A stretch of 7,946 nt of DNA from Verrucomicrobiota bacterium (GTDB lineage: Bacteria > Verrucomicrobiota > Verrucomicrobiia > Limisphaerales > UBA11320): contig VHDG01000154.1 in assembly GCA_016871475.1 (NCBI GenBank), forward strand, positions 1 to 7,946, read 5' to 3'. The notes beneath the pieces were generated by a model, which saw only the letters and a program-made list of their open reading frames with translations, was not told where the DNA came from and did no database searches. Shown piece after piece: positions 1-5,741 of this stretch. Numbering within the stretch: position 1 is the first letter of the stretch; each line of letters starts with the position of its first letter. Both the position numbers and the translations under genes were made by a program.

Positions 1-478
1 TGCGCAGCGCTTCATCACACCCCTGGTCTTCAAGACGTTGTCGCGACATCCCGTCGTAACCGATCTCTATGACGAAGAAGAAGGTTGGCAGCCGACCCAC
101 ATACGCTGGGCGGATGAGGCGGACATGCTTCTGATTGCGCCTGCGACGGCGAACGTGATCGCGAAGCTTGCTGGGGGGCTGGCTGATGACGCGCTCACTT
201 GCATAGCCCTCGCACTCCGGGCTGAATCCCGGGTCCTTATCGCACCTGCCATGAACGGCAAGATGTGGCATCACCCCGCCACCCAGGCCAATGTGGCCTG
301 TCTCAAGGAGCGCGGCGTCGCATTCTCCGGGCCTGATGAGGGAATGCTCTCCTGCGGTTATGAAGGCATCGGCCGCCTTGAGCCTGTCGATTCGATTGCC
401 GAAAGAGCCTTGGAGATGCTTGATATCCGACGTCCCCAGGCGGGGGGGAAAGCGGGCAGGAGAAAGGTGCGTGGGTGA
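1..478 (+). CDS. coaC: Phosphopantothenoylcysteine decarboxylase (CoaC domain), 5'-partial
   Basis: This flavoprotein decarboxylates 4'-phosphopantothenoylcysteine to 4'-phosphopantetheine in cytosolic coenzyme A synthesis. The frame is open from base 2, so the start and the N-terminal FMN-binding part lie outside the window. Visible family signatures, in order, are a 'RFITPLVFKTLS' segment, the 'THIRWA' segment carrying the active-site His, 'APATANVIAKLAGGLADD', the 'APAMNGKMW' motif with the catalytic Asn, and 'LSCGYEGIGRLEP' with the flexible-loop catalytic Cys. The reading frame stops soon after this domain with a basic tail (ending KAGRRKVRG) and has no CoaB synthetase domain. The protein is therefore a stand-alone CoaC rather than the usual CoaBC fusion, unless the frame is disrupted. 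The next gene is an unrelated kinase in the same frame, separated by stops at 476 and 521. A related HFCD flavoprotein (such as a UbiX/EpiD relative) is possible, but the PAMN and SCG motifs favour CoaC. Confidence 0.88.
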   Translation, partial: AQRFITPLVFKTLSRHPVVTDLYDEEEGWQPTHIRWADEADMLLIAPATANVIAKLAGGLADDALTCIALALRAESRVLIAPAMNGKMWHHPATQANVACLKERGVAFSGPDEGMLSCGYEGIGRLEPVDSIAERALEMLDIRRPQAGGKAGRRKVRG

Positions 479-562
479 GGCTCCCCCGAATTCTTGCCCG
501 CGGGCTCCGCAGCAAGTCCGTGACAGCAGCTCCTTTTAAGTGTCCAATCCCCAGGCGCATTC

Positions 563-2143
563 ATGGAGCTTGAGTCCAACAAGTCCGCTGCTGCCGCTCC
601 CGATTCTCCCGTATTCGAGGACGACGCTCCCATGCCCGTCCGCCCCGCACCTGGGCGAACGGGTCGCCGTTTTCGTGAAGGCGTCAAGAAGCTCTTCGAA
701 CTCGTTCGTGATACCAAGCCCCCTCCCGAACAACAGGCCTTTCGGCTCAAGACCGTCGAGCGCAACATTGTGTTGCCGGTCAAGTTGTTGCTGATCGTGG
801 TTGTGGCGTTCTTTGTCTTCTCCCCTGTCACGTCCACGGATCCCCCCGCAGCCGGTTCCCTCCCGCCATCGACCGCGGTGGTTCCCGGGGTGACGGTTGA
901 GCAGGGCACACCTCAGGGCGACATTTTCCACCAAAGCTATCGGGCATTGAAGTGGATGTTGATCGGCTACGTGCTGATCAACATTCCTGTGGCTCTCATG
1001 CTCATCCGGCCCCGGGCGTTCAAGCTGCGTCTTCGACACGTTCAGGGTGTCATCCTGCTCATCAGCAGTTTCGATTCTGTGTTCGTGGCCTGCCTGACTT
1101 ATCTCACCGAGGGTTTCTCGAGCCTGTTGTACTGGCTTTTCGCCGGTCTGATCTTGCGGACCAGCATCAGCCTCCCCCTTGCCCGACCCCAGCTGCTCCT
1201 CAATTTCCTCACGATCCTGCTTTACACCAGTGCGGGGCTTTTGGACCTGACTTTGAATCCACCCGCTCTGGCAGATGCCGGCAGCAGCATCGAAAGCTCG
1301 CTTCTCCTACGCGGGTCCGGCCACAGCCCTGCCGAATCTTTTGTGCTTCGAATCGTGCTCTTGTGCGTGTTGACGGCCTGCTGCTATGGCCTTCAAGCGC
1401 TCCTGGAGAAGCAACGCCAGACCGAGGACGACGCGCACGAACTGGCATCGCGCCAGCAGCAGCTGGATATCGCCGCCAGGCTGGCCGCCCAGATCGCTCA
1501 CCAGATCAAGAACCCCTTGGGGGTCATCAGCAACACCGCCTACAACCTCGAGCGGAGCGTTCGCTCCGGAAAACCGGAGGTCGCGGACCAGCAACTCAGG
1601 ATCATTCGTGAAGAGGTCACACGTGCGGATCAAGTGCTCACCCGGCTGATGGGTTACGCCCAGCTGAAGGAAGGACGGGTTGAGAAACTCGATGTGGTGG
1701 ATGAGATCGAACGGGCCATCCACGAGGTGTTTCCTCCCGTGGCCAAGTATCAGATCACGATCAAACGCGATTTCGCCCCCGAGCTCCCCCATCTTTGGAT
1801 GCAGAGACAGCATCTGGGCGACATTTTCTCCAACCTGCTTACCAACGCGCGGGAGGCGATGTTCGGCCAGGGTGAAATTCAGATTACTGCCACACCGGTC
1901 GGCAAAGAATCCGTGCGTGTGATTTTTCTCGATAGCGGCCCCGGGATTCCTCCAGAGCGGTTGAACCAGGTGTTCCAGCCCTACTTCACAACCAAGGACA
2001 AGGGCAGCGGACTCGGCCTTGCCATCGTTCGCCAGAACATGAACCTGTACGGCGGCTCCGTGAAGGTCGAGTCGGAGCTCGGCCACGGAGCCCGTTTCAT
2101 CCTCACTTTCCCCATTCGCGCCCTCCAAAAACTTCCGACATGA
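563..2143 (+). CDS. Membrane sensor histidine kinase (NtrB-like output domain), 526 aa
   Basis: This is an inner-membrane sensor kinase that would autophosphorylate and pass phosphate to the response regulator encoded immediately downstream. A cytosolic N-terminus of about 68 residues is followed by six predicted membrane helices (about 69-88, 130-149, 161-181, 186-206, 210-230, 259-280). These form an integral sensor module with no recognisable PAS or HAMP domain. A Gln/Glu-rich coiled-coil linker (about 281-305) leads to the HisKA domain, with the phosphoacceptor His313 in 'AAQIAHQIKNPLG'. The ATPase domain shows the N-box (N424, N428 in 'SNLLTNAREA'), G1 (D457-S-G-P-G), the F-box ('FQPYFTTKDK') and G2 ('GSGLGLAIV'), so all catalytic boxes are present. 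The ATG at 563 is the first start after an in-frame stop at 521, and the Shine-Dalgarno match is weak. The stop overlaps the next start by 4 bases (ATGA). The ligand cannot be inferred. Confidence 0.93.
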   Translation: MELESNKSAAAAPDSPVFEDDAPMPVRPAPGRTGRRFREGVKKLFELVRDTKPPPEQQAFRLKTVERNIVLPVKLLLIVVVAFFVFSPVTSTDPPAAGSLPPSTAVVPGVTVEQGTPQGDIFHQSYRALKWMLIGYVLINIPVALMLIRPRAFKLRLRHVQGVILLISSFDSVFVACLTYLTEGFSSLLYWLFAGLILRTSISLPLARPQLLLNFLTILLYTSAGLLDLTLNPPALADAGSSIESSLLLRGSGHSPAESFVLRIVLLCVLTACCYGLQALLEKQRQTEDDAHELASRQQQLDIAARLAAQIAHQIKNPLGVISNTAYNLERSVRSGKPEVADQQLRIIREEVTRADQVLTRLMGYAQLKEGRVEKLDVVDEIERAIHEVFPPVAKYQITIKRDFAPELPHLWMQRQHLGDIFSNLLTNAREAMFGQGEIQITATPVGKESVRVIFLDSGPGIPPERLNQVFQPYFTTKDKGSGLGLAIVRQNMNLYGGSVKVESELGHGARFILTFPIRALQKLPT

Positions 2144-3570
2144 GCATCCCTGCCTTTCCCATCCTCATCGTCGACGATGAGAAGAACATGCGCATATCGC
2201 TTCAAGACCTCCTGGAGGGCGAGGGCTACAAGGTCAAGGCGGTTGAAAGCGCAGAGGGCGCTCTGGAACTGTTGAACCACCAGAGATTCTTTCTTGGAAT
2301 CTTCGACGGCCAGCTGGGCGGCATTTCAGGTTACGAGTTGCTGGCCCGTGTTCGGCAGCAATGGCCCGACATGCTCGTGATGATGATCACGGCCTATGCC
2401 ACACCTTCGCTGGCTGTCGAAGCCATCAAGGCGGGTGCCAAGGACTATCTATCGAAACCCTATGCCCCTGAGCAGTTGCTGCATGCCGTTGCCGACTGCG
2501 CCCGGATGTTTCAGCTCACGGAGGAGAATGCCAGCCTCAAGGCAAAGTCCGCGGAGGATTACAGCATTCACCGAATCGTGGGCGACTCTCCCAAGATCAA
2601 GGAGCTGCGGAGGCTCATCCAGGTGATCGCGCCGTCCCACGCCACCGTGTTGATCCTGGGCGAAAGCGGCACGGGCAAGGAACTCATCGCAGGCGCCGTG
2701 CACGCCCTGAGCTCACGCAAGGACAAGCCCTACGTCCGCATCAATTGCGCAGCCATTCCCGAGAACCTCCTGGAAAGCGAACTGTTCGGACATGAGAAGG
2801 GCGCGTTCACCGGGGCCATCAGGCAGAAGTTGGGTCGGGTGGAGGAGGCTGATGGCGGCACCATCTTTCTGGATGAAATCGGGGATATGAGCCGTCCGCT
2901 GCAGGCGAAGCTCCTGCGGTTTCTGGAGAACGGGACCTTCACGCGGGTTGGTTCGAATGAGGAGCTGAAGGTGAACGTGCGGCTTATTGCTGCCACGAAC
3001 CGCGACATCATCAAGGCCATCCAGGAAAACGAGTTTCGCGAGGATTTGTTTCACCGGTTGAACGTCATGCAGCTGACGCCGCCTCCGCTTCGTGGCCGTG
3101 GCTCTGACATCCTTCAGCTGGCGGAATACTTTCTCGCTCACTTCGCTGCTTCCCTGAATCGATCCATCAAGGGCTTCAGCCCTGCAGCCAAGCAGCAGCT
3201 CATGGCTCACCATTGGCCTGGGAACGTGCGGGAACTTCGGAACGCAGTGGAGCGGGCTGCGATTCTCGAGCCCGGATCCGAAGTGCAGACCCAGAGCCTT
3301 CCGGACTTCCAGGTGGAGGCTCAGTTGCGCAGATCCAGCAACATGGTTGCCGCAGCCGACAAGTCATTGGACGAAACTCTGGCCCAGTTCGAACGGGACC
3401 TGATCCAAAACGCTCTTGAGACCAGTGGCGATTCTCTGACCCGCACCTCTGAAAGGTTGAAGATCACCCGCCATGCCCTTCGCTACCGGATGCAACGGCT
3501 TGGGATCAGCGGGGGGCAGGAGCTTGGTGATGAAGGTTCTTCAAACCAGTCCGATAATATCCCTGGATGA
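2140..3570 (+). CDS. NtrC-family sigma-54-dependent response regulator, 476 aa
   Basis: This cytosolic enhancer-binding activator of sigma-54 RNA polymerase is the expected partner of the upstream kinase. The receiver domain (about 7-120) has the acidic pair D12/D13, phosphoacceptor D56, T84 and K106. The AAA+ domain (about 145-375) has Walker A 'GESGTGKE' (174-181), an intact 'GAFTGA' sigma-54 contact loop (221-226), Walker B 'TIFLDE' (241-246), sensor I 'AATNRD', candidate arginine fingers R300 and R306, and sensor II 'WPGNVRELRNAVERA'. A C-terminal Fis-type helix-turn-helix occupies about 421-456. Length and order are normal for the family. The motif after D56 reads G-Q-L-G instead of the common x-x-M-P. 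The start overlaps the kinase stop and the end overlaps the next start, each by ATGA, indicating translational coupling. No ribosome binding site is evident, as expected for a coupled start. Target promoters are not identifiable here. Confidence 0.95.
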   Translation: MSIPAFPILIVDDEKNMRISLQDLLEGEGYKVKAVESAEGALELLNHQRFFLGIFDGQLGGISGYELLARVRQQWPDMLVMMITAYATPSLAVEAIKAGAKDYLSKPYAPEQLLHAVADCARMFQLTEENASLKAKSAEDYSIHRIVGDSPKIKELRRLIQVIAPSHATVLILGESGTGKELIAGAVHALSSRKDKPYVRINCAAIPENLLESELFGHEKGAFTGAIRQKLGRVEEADGGTIFLDEIGDMSRPLQAKLLRFLENGTFTRVGSNEELKVNVRLIAATNRDIIKAIQENEFREDLFHRLNVMQLTPPPLRGRGSDILQLAEYFLAHFAASLNRSIKGFSPAAKQQLMAHHWPGNVRELRNAVERAAILEPGSEVQTQSLPDFQVEAQLRRSSNMVAAADKSLDETLAQFERDLIQNALETSGDSLTRTSERLKITRHALRYRMQRLGISGGQELGDEGSSNQSDNIPG

Positions 3571-3983
3571 ACGAGGACGTTCTAATTCTAGCCTTGGCGG
3601 ATACCGACTCCGCGAAGCCAGCTGCTCCCAAGCAGGACCAGACTCCGGTTCAGCCTGGTAGTTTGGACAAGGGTCCACCTCCGCCGGTGCTGTGGTCGCC
3701 CTTTCGCACCCAGCTGGGAAACCATCCCGAGTTGGTCCTGTTGGTGGCCGGGATTGCGGCTTGTGCCATTCTGATTTTCGGGTGGGCCCTCATCTTTCGG
3801 AAACCCTCCAGTCGAACCCTGGCAAGCCGCCGGACCGGCGCATCGAGTGGACATCGACGAAAGCGCAGAAGGGATTCGGGGGAGAATGCCCCCCTTCCTC
3901 GAAATCCGACATTGAAGGACCGCGGTGGTTTACCACCCATGCGACCCGACGGCGATCCACAGCCTCCCCAATCCCCGGGGTGA
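3567..3983 (+). CDS. Small single-pass membrane protein coupled to the two-component operon, 138 aa
   Basis: I recognise no named family. The protein has a Pro/Gln/Asp-rich N-terminal region (1-53), one strong hydrophobic helix (about 54-77, 'ELVLLVAGIAACAILIFGWA'), then a basic tail with an arginine cluster ('GHRRKRRRD', 96-103) and a Pro-rich end containing 'RNPTLKDRGGLPPMRPDG'. Positive charge directly after the helix suggests that the tail lies in the cytoplasm and the N-terminus outside. The ATG overlaps the regulator's TGA by 4 bases, so it is very likely translated as the third gene of the kinase-regulator operon. Codon use resembles the upstream genes. A role as an accessory subunit of the signalling pair is inferred from position only. 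An unrelated membrane or envelope role is equally compatible. Confidence 0.75.
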   Translation: MNEDVLILALADTDSAKPAAPKQDQTPVQPGSLDKGPPPPVLWSPFRTQLGNHPELVLLVAGIAACAILIFGWALIFRKPSSRTLASRRTGASSGHRRKRRRDSGENAPLPRNPTLKDRGGLPPMRPDGDPQPPQSPG

Positions 3984-4134
3984 GGGTCTGTTCAGCAGAC
4001 TGCTGCGGACCTACCGTCACAACATTCCGCGTCGCTGCCTGGAAGACGGCATCTGAGGAAGACATTTTCTGGTGCGGAGATGCTAAGGTGAAGGTTTCTT
4101 GCCAGGAAGATCAGCGGACGACACAATCGGTCTC

Positions 4135-4314
4135 ATGAGTTCGCGCAGGTCGAAGCAGCGCAATGATCTCGCCACCCGCATTTACCGGCGGCTTGCCGGC
4201 GCCCGCGGTTTGGACGATCACGAGCGCTGGCAACACGCGTTGTTCTTCGCCATGTCGCCTCAGGAACGATGCCACTTCAGCCTCAAAACTGCCCGCTCCG
4301 CGAAGAAGGGATAA
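4135..4314 (+). CDS. Hypothetical small basic protein, 59 aa
   Basis: This short open frame begins MSSRRSKQRNDLATRIYRRL and contains a central 'LDDHERWQHALFFAMSPQER' segment and a basic end (TARSAKKG). It is soluble and strongly basic with no membrane helix, and no family is recognised. The amphipathic composition, GC-rich third positions and lack of a better overlapping frame support real coding, but the evidence is modest. The ATG at 4135 has no clear Shine-Dalgarno. An alternative in-frame TTG at 4099 is preceded at suitable spacing by AAGGTG (4085-4090) and would add 12 residues. The gene lies about 150 bp after the membrane-protein gene on the same strand and just before the repeat region, so it could be an independent unit or a distal operon member. 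Confidence 0.45.
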   Translation: MSSRRSKQRNDLATRIYRRLAGARGLDDHERWQHALFFAMSPQERCHFSLKTARSAKKG

Positions 4315-4391
4315 TGTAAATAGCGGAACCGGTCATTAGAACCACTTTCAGTTCTTGGCGTCTTAAGCTCGGGGGGTAAAAGATGGAGAAC

Positions 4392-4520
4392 AGACCAGAA
4401 GTTTTCATTTTTTTGCCGTCCATCTTTTTGCCAGCAAGAGACTCTGCCTGCTCTCGGTCACCGCATCGAAGCCGACCTCAGAGGAAGACTTTTTTCACAC
4501 GGGGATGCGGAGACGCGGAG
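4392..4520 (+). repeat. ~130-bp interspersed direct repeat, copy 1
   Basis: This 129-bp block begins AGACCAGAAG, runs through a T-rich core (TTTTTTTGCCGTCCATC then TTTTTGCC) and ends with a purine-rich tail (GGGGATGCGGAGACGCGGAG). It matches 4586-4715 except for three substitutions (4399, 4444, 4471) and one T of the T-run. There is no coding sequence in it and no flanking target duplication that I can see. Its composition (AT-rich core, G-rich tail) differs from the flanking genes. It resembles intergenic repeats common in this group of bacteria, which is my recollection and has not been searched. The 77 bp before it (4315-4391) hold nothing I can identify. Confidence 0.9.
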
Positions 4521-4585
4521 AGGTCTACACATTGATGGCCTGTAGGACTCTGGGGTTGCTGCCGACGGGGAGGAGGGTTGGCAAA

Positions 4586-4715
4586 AGACCAGGAGTTTTC
4601 ATTTTTTTTGCCGTCCATCTTTTTGCCAGCAAGAGACTTTGCCTGCTCTCGGTCACCGCATCGAAACCGACCTCAGAGGAAGACTTTTTTCACACGGGGA
4701 TGCGGAGACGCGGAG
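4586..4715 (+). repeat. ~130-bp interspersed direct repeat, copy 2
   Basis: This is the second, 97%-identical copy of the 4392-4520 repeat, in the same orientation, after a 65-bp unique spacer (4521-4585). It has an 8-T run instead of 7, plus G4593, T4639 and A4666 where copy 1 has A, C and G. Its right end lies less than 50 bp from the point where group II intron reverse-transcriptase homology begins. A continuous open frame runs from the repeat into the intron, so the left end of the intron has been replaced at or near this element. Confidence 0.9.
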
Positions 4716-4757
4716 GGAGAGATCATTTGGGGGAACTTCAACTGGGCGTCGTCGGGA

Positions 4758-5588
4758 CGCTGGGAAGTGATTGACGCAGACCTAAGCGGCTACTTCGATA
4801 GTATTCCGCATGGGAAACTCCTACGAATCGTGAGCCGACGGATCAGTGATGGAGGAATCCTGAAACTGATCCGAGGATGGCTCAAAGCACCGATAGTGGA
4901 ACGGGACCCACGGACGGGCAAACCGAACCAGAAGGGCAATGACCAAGGGACCCCACAAGGAGGGGTGATCTCACCGTTATTGGCCAACGCGTATCTCAAC
5001 CAACTGGACTGGGAGGTCAACGAACGATGCGAGAGCAAACCCGTGATGGTGCGCTACGCAGACGATTTCGTAATCCTGGCCCGGAAAGGCAACGGGGCCG
5101 AGTTGTTAGAGCGTCTTAAACGATGGCTCACACGACGAGGACTCAAGCTCAACGAGACCAAAACCCGACTGGTGGACTTACGCCAGGAAGGAATACGGTT
5201 CCTGGGTTTTGAGATGATGGGGCGGAGAGCCCGGCGGAGTCAGAAATGGTATCCGCATGTGGAACCGCATCCCAAGAGTATGCAAAAGTTACGAGAGACG
5301 GTACGGGAGAAACTCAACCGGGGCACGCTAAACCGTGGACTCGAGGAGGTGATCCCAGAACTCAATCGGCAACTCAAGGGATGGAGCCACTACTTTCACT
5401 ATGGCAACAGCACACGCGCTTTCGAGCAGGTCAACCGCTACATGGTGGGACGCCTGAGTCGATGGTGGTGGCGAAAACATGGGTGTTGTTATGGGCAATG
5501 GAACACACTCACGGCCGAAGATCTCTATGAACGTTGGGGTCTCTTCAAGCTTCCGACGTATGCAGCTTGGAACCGATCTTCAACGTAG
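4758..5588 (+). pseudogene. Group II intron reverse transcriptase/maturase, N-terminally truncated
   Basis: The intact protein would copy and mature its intron RNA. The open frame extends left to a TTG at 4578, but its first ~46 codons are repeat copy 2 and show no RT homology. Recognisable sequence begins near 'RWEVIDADLSGYFDSIPH' (RT3, catalytic Asp codon 4779-4781). It continues with RT4 'QGTPQGGVISPLLAN', RT5 'VRYADDFVI' (YADD at 5055-5066), RT7 'IRFLGF', and the maturase/X domain 'LNRQLKGWSHYF' (about 5361-5400), ending near 'LYERWGLFKLP'. RT0-RT2, about the first third of the normal length, are missing, and there is no C-terminal HNH endonuclease. The polymerase core after RT3 has no frameshift or stop, which suggests recent loss. 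No plausible start codon with a spaced Shine-Dalgarno is present, so I treat it as a pseudogene. Confidence 0.85.
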
Positions 5589-5614
5589 AAGCGATGCGAC
5601 GAATGACCCACGGA

Positions 5615-5648
5615 AAGCCGCGATGCGGGAAAACCGCCTGTCCGGTTT
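5615..5648 (+). ncRNA. Group II intron domain V
   Basis: This is a 34-nt hairpin of the canonical domain V length. The basal stem AAGCCG (5615-5620) pairs with CGGTTT (5643-5648) and contains the catalytic AGC triad at 5616-5618. The distal stem GCGG/CCGC (5625-5628 with 5634-5637) closes a GAAAA loop. Two departures from the consensus are a C5621/C5642 mismatch and a five-base loop where a GNRA tetraloop is usual. Its position just after the RT stop and just before domain VI supports the call. Confidence 0.78.
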
Positions 5649-5651
5649 GAT

Positions 5652-5729
5652 GAGGGGCGGGAGTCGGTGAACTGAGGATGACAACTACGGTCTTCACTCA
5701 GACACATCACCGACTTCCGCCTACTCTAC
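5652..5729 (+). ncRNA. Group II intron domain VI and 3' splice site
   Basis: In this long hairpin a 14-bp stem pairs 5657-5670 with 5707-5720 with a single G-T pair. An inner stem pairs 5672-5676 with 5697-5701 and continues as 5677-5682 with 5690-5695, with one mismatch. At the base, GAG 5652-5654 pairs with CTC 5724-5726, leaving A5723 bulged. This is the expected branch-point position, 7 nt before an intron end at C5729, and the terminal AC fits the usual AY 3' end. The right exon begins at 5730. Confidence 0.8.
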
Positions 5730-5741
5730 ATAAACCGTCCC

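Larger units (their letters stand above)
4716..5729 (+). mobile_element. 5'-truncated group II intron remnant
   Basis: The element consists of the C-terminal two-thirds of an intron-encoded reverse transcriptase, a short domain IV tail (5589-5614), domain V (5615-5648) and domain VI ending at the inferred 3' splice site 5729/5730 (last bases ...CTCTAC). Domains I-III and the start of the protein gene are absent. The left edge lies between repeat copy 2 (ending at 4715) and the first recognisable RT codon at about 4758, so the exact breakpoint is uncertain. It was inserted or left in the intergenic space 12 bp from the stop of the convergent dehydrogenase gene. Truncation could come from incomplete reverse transcription at insertion or from a later deletion involving the repeat. 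Without domain I it cannot self-splice in cis. Confidence 0.82.

Noticed and set aside
496..505. Perfect 10-bp palindrome GCCCGCGGGC before the kinase gene
   Set aside because: Too short and without half-site spacing. Such palindromes are expected by chance in GC-rich DNA, and no second copy was seen.
358..909. Open frame of 183 codons on the minus strand across the coaC-kinase gap
   Set aside because: Antisense to two clear genes, low-complexity composition and no motif.
1307..2128. Long open frame (273 codons) on the minus strand
   Set aside because: It lies wholly antisense to the histidine kinase, whose catalytic boxes are all intact, and its translation has no recognisable domain. It is a GC-rich codon-pattern shadow.
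3985..4011. Small hairpin after the membrane-protein gene, candidate terminator
   Set aside because: Only two 4-bp stems (GGTC/GACC and CAGC/GCTG) separated by an internal loop, and no T-run follows.
4571..4580. AGGAGGG followed by TTG as a start for the reverse transcriptase
   Set aside because: The Shine-Dalgarno-like run abuts the TTG with no spacer, and the first ~46 codons are repeat sequence, so a genuine start is unlikely.
4392..4715. Repeat-spacer-repeat arrangement as a CRISPR array
   Set aside because: Only two units, each ~130 bp, far longer than CRISPR repeats, with no cas genes.
5657..5720. Strong 14-bp hairpin as a rho-independent terminator for the convergent genes
   Set aside because: No T-run on either side. 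Position after domain V, the bulged A and the AC end fit group II intron domain VI better.
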